Shown piece after piece: positions 12,810 through 14,460 of a DNA stretch of 14,460 nt. The notes under the pieces were generated by a model, which had not been told where the DNA came from, searched no databases, and was given only the letters and a program-made list of their open reading frames with translations. Position 1 is the first letter of the stretch, and each line of letters starts with the position of its first letter. Source of the DNA: Pseudomonadota bacterium (GTDB taxonomy: Bacteria; Desulfobacterota; Syntrophia; Syntrophales; UBA5619); NCBI GenBank assembly GCA_018819165.1, contig JAHJQP010000194.1, forward strand, positions 1 through 14,460, in the 5' to 3' direction. The position numbers were made by a program, and so were the translations under genes.

Positions 12810-13736
12810 ATGGCAAAAAAAGTCGGCATCGCCCTGGGCAGTGGTTCCGCCCGGGGCTGGTCTCATATCGGCGTCATCCGGAGCCTGCAGGAAGCGGAGA
12901 TCCCGATCGATGTAGCCTGCGGGAGCTCCATCGGCGCTTTGGTCGCCGGTTCCCTGGCATCCGGTTTCCTCGATCCGTTGGACCGGTGGGCGAGGAAACT
13001 GACCTGGTCCTATCTCATCGGCTTCATGGACGTAATGATCCCCCGGTCGGGGCTCATCGAGGGGGAGCGGATGACGAACTACTTCCGCCAGAACCTCTCG
13101 GACTCGAACATCGAGGATCTGGCGATCCCTTTTGCGGCCGTCGCCACCGACCTGAAGACGGGCCGGGAGGTCTTTCTCCGCGAGGGGTCGCTCATGGACG
13201 CCATCCGCGCGAGCATCTCGTTGCCCGGCATCTTCACCCCCTACCGGCGGAACGGCCAGTGGCTTGTGGATGGCGGGCTGGTGAACCCCGTGCCCGTTTC
13301 TCTCTGCCGCTCGATGGGCGCCGATATCGTCATTGCGGTCAATCTGAACTCGGACATCATGGGGAAACCGAGGCTCCGCCGGATGGCCAATCCGCCGCCC
13401 AACGGCCGCAACGGAGAGAATCCGCAGGTGCAGAGCAGGTGGGCGGCGTTTCTGAATCAGACGGCGCAAAAGGGGAACCTCACTCTCTTCAGGCACCTCT
13501 TCCAGGAACAGCCCGAAAAAGGTCCTTCGATCTTCGACGTGATGGCCACGTCGGTGTACATCATGCAGGACCGGATCACCCGCCAGCAGTTGACCGTGGA
13601 CCCGCCCGACATTCTCGTCAAACCGAAGCTCTCCGATATCGGCCTGCTGGAATTCAACCGCGCGGATGAGGCGATCGCGGAGGGGAAACTGGCGATGGAC
13701 CGGATGCTGCCCAAACTCCGGGACCTGCTCGACTAA
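12810..13736 (+). CDS. Patatin-like phospholipase, RssA type
   Basis: A 308-residue patatin-family serine hydrolase. The oxyanion motif GSGSARGW (10-17) follows VGIAL, the nucleophile elbow is GSSIGA (38-43, Ser40), and the catalytic Asp is in DGG (154-156), so the Ser-Asp dyad is intact. The length and single domain fit bacterial RssA/YchK-like proteins, not the larger toxins such as ExoU. The family hydrolyses acyl esters of phospholipids; the substrate is unknown. There is no signal peptide, so it should be cytosolic or peripheral. AAAGG sits about seven bases before the ATG. Residues around 190-230 (PPPNGRNGENPQVQ) look like an insertion loop. Its TAA stop overlaps the stop of the convergent MBL gene by 4 bp. 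Confidence 0.92.
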   Translation: MAKKVGIALGSGSARGWSHIGVIRSLQEAEIPIDVACGSSIGALVAGSLASGFLDPLDRWARKLTWSYLIGFMDVMIPRSGLIEGERMTNYFRQNLSDSNIEDLAIPFAAVATDLKTGREVFLREGSLMDAIRASISLPGIFTPYRRNGQWLVDGGLVNPVPVSLCRSMGADIVIAVNLNSDIMGKPRLRRMANPPPNGRNGENPQVQSRWAAFLNQTAQKGNLTLFRHLFQEQPEKGPSIFDVMATSVYIMQDRITRQQLTVDPPDILVKPKLSDIGLLEFNRADEAIAEGKLAMDRMLPKLRDLLD

Positions 13737-14460
13737 AAATCAATCTCCATCCCGTCCATTCCGGCCGTCGTCGCGGCGAAGATCCCGGCGGCGACGGTCT
13801 CCGACTCCTTCCGTTCGGGAAGCGTTTGATAGACCCCCGCGTCGAAATGGGTGAGGACGAGCCTTTTGGCGCCCGCCTCGCAGGCGATCCGCGCCGCCGT
13901 CTCGGGGTTTAGGTGGGGCCATTCCTCGCAGGACTGCCCCTTCTTGTAAGCGCACTCCGTGATGAGGAGATCCGCCGACCGGGCGAGCGCCACGGCATTT
14001 TCGCAGTAGCCCGTGTCCGGACAGTAGCTGATGATCCGGTCGTCTATGGCGATCCGGTAGCCCAGGGTGAGGGAGGCGTGCCGGAGCGGCAGCGCCTCTA
14101 CGGAGAAGGGGAGGGCGGCGGCTTCTTCCGGCAGCTCCATAATCCTGGACGGATAGGAAAGCCAGGCGAGGGGGATCGTGAAGGGGGCGTTGAGGAAGGT
14201 TCCCAGGACGGAGCGGCTCCCCGCGGGGCCGCAGAGGGTGAGCCCTTGGGCGAATCGGAATTTCGCCAGGATGTGCAGGCCCTCGATGTGGTCGACGTGG
14301 AAGTGGCTGAGAAAAAGGAAGACCGGTTTCCCGCCGTCGATATGACGGTCTACCCGGTGGAGGCCGTTTCCGGCATCCAGGATGATGTCGAACCGATCAG
14401 TCTGCAGAAGGGTGCAGATCGTGTTTCCCGTCTCCGTGTCGTACCAGCCGTTCGTGCCCA
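13733..14460 (-). CDS. MBL-fold metallohydrolase, RNase Z-like (5' end outside the window)
   Basis: The frame is open from the right edge to the TAG at 13735-13733, so at least 242 residues are present and the N-terminus is missing. Working inward from the edge, the sequence reads GTNGWYDTETGNTICTLL, then IILDAGNGLH, then the metal motif SHFHVDHIEGL (HxHxDH). Further features are LPLRHASLTLGYRI, a PDTGY motif, LLITECAY, a His in EEWPHLNPETAA, and VLTHFD with the last metal His. The layout (HxHxDH, PDT, ECAY, then TH) is that of RNase Z/ElaC-like MBL hydrolases, though the RNase Z exosite arm is not evident, and the GTNGWYDT opening marks a separate uncharacterised subgroup. An internal ATG at 14140 is not the start. 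The reaction is unknown. Confidence 0.85.
   Translation of the reverse strand, partial: GTNGWYDTETGNTICTLLQTDRFDIILDAGNGLHRVDRHIDGGKPVFLFLSHFHVDHIEGLHILAKFRFAQGLTLCGPAGSRSVLGTFLNAPFTIPLAWLSYPSRIMELPEEAAALPFSVEALPLRHASLTLGYRIAIDDRIISYCPDTGYCENAVALARSADLLITECAYKKGQSCEEWPHLNPETAARIACEAGAKRLVLTHFDAGVYQTLPERKESETVAAGIFAATTAGMDGMEIDF

Noticed and set aside
1..14460. CRISPR array, insertion sequence, prophage, tRNA or rRNA
   Set aside because: I looked for regularly spaced repeats, transposase or integrase motifs and cloverleaf-like sequence ending in CCA and saw none.

Overview
The window looks like ordinary chromosome from a G+C-rich Gram-negative anaerobe or microaerophile. The best guess is Desulfobacterota (former Deltaproteobacteria), possibly a Syntrophus-like lineage. 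The evidence is a trpS-scpA-scpB-rluB run followed by an IHF-beta-like gene, an outer-membrane MltA-type lytic transglycosylase, a radical SAM/SPASM protein paired with a UbiA-type prenyltransferase, and an iron superoxide dismutase. The taxonomic call is inference from gene content and protein style, not from a marker gene. I see no mobile element, CRISPR array, tRNA or rRNA.

Layout. (1) 1-573, + strand: the C-terminal part of an MltA-family lytic transglycosylase, entering from the left. (2) 583-2850, - strand: a two-gene unit of UbiA-family prenyltransferase then radical SAM/SPASM protein, closed by a strong intrinsic terminator that lies just past the mltA stop. (3) 2851-3268: about 400 bp without a convincing gene, AT-richer than its surroundings, leading into a monocistronic HU gene with its own terminator. 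(4) 3675-7190, + strand: a sigma-70-like promoter, then trpS (TTG start), scpA and scpB in a tightly overlapping run, then rluB and an IHF-beta/HU-like gene, which probably also has its own promoter inside the end of rluB. A hairpin with a T tract ends this block. (5) 7343-12484, - strand: in transcription order, a znuA-znuC-znuB-type metal ABC transporter, a bile acid:sodium symporter-family (BASS) membrane protein, sodB, a 62-residue DUF2892 membrane protein and radC. All are co-directional with short gaps, but a promoter candidate sits before sodB, so this is probably more than one transcript. (6) 12485-12809: a divergent intergenic region holding a well-formed dyad that may be a metal-regulator operator. 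(7) 12810-13736, + strand: a patatin-like (RssA-type) phospholipase whose stop overlaps the stop of (8) a convergent MBL-fold hydrolase, 13733-14460 on the - strand, cut by the right edge.

How the genes fit together. The trpS block joins translation (TrpRS, 23S pseudouridylation) with chromosome organisation (ScpAB kleisin complex) and is bracketed by two nucleoid proteins, HU and IHF-like. The minus-strand block joins divalent-metal uptake with an iron-dependent oxidative-stress enzyme. The points most worth a second look are the UbiA/radical-SAM pair, a four-cysteine [4Fe-4S] signature in TrpRS, a metal-binding protein lacking its first canonical histidine ligand, and the dyad upstream of it. 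I did not find an obviously new multi-gene system; the UbiA/radical-SAM pair is the nearest candidate.
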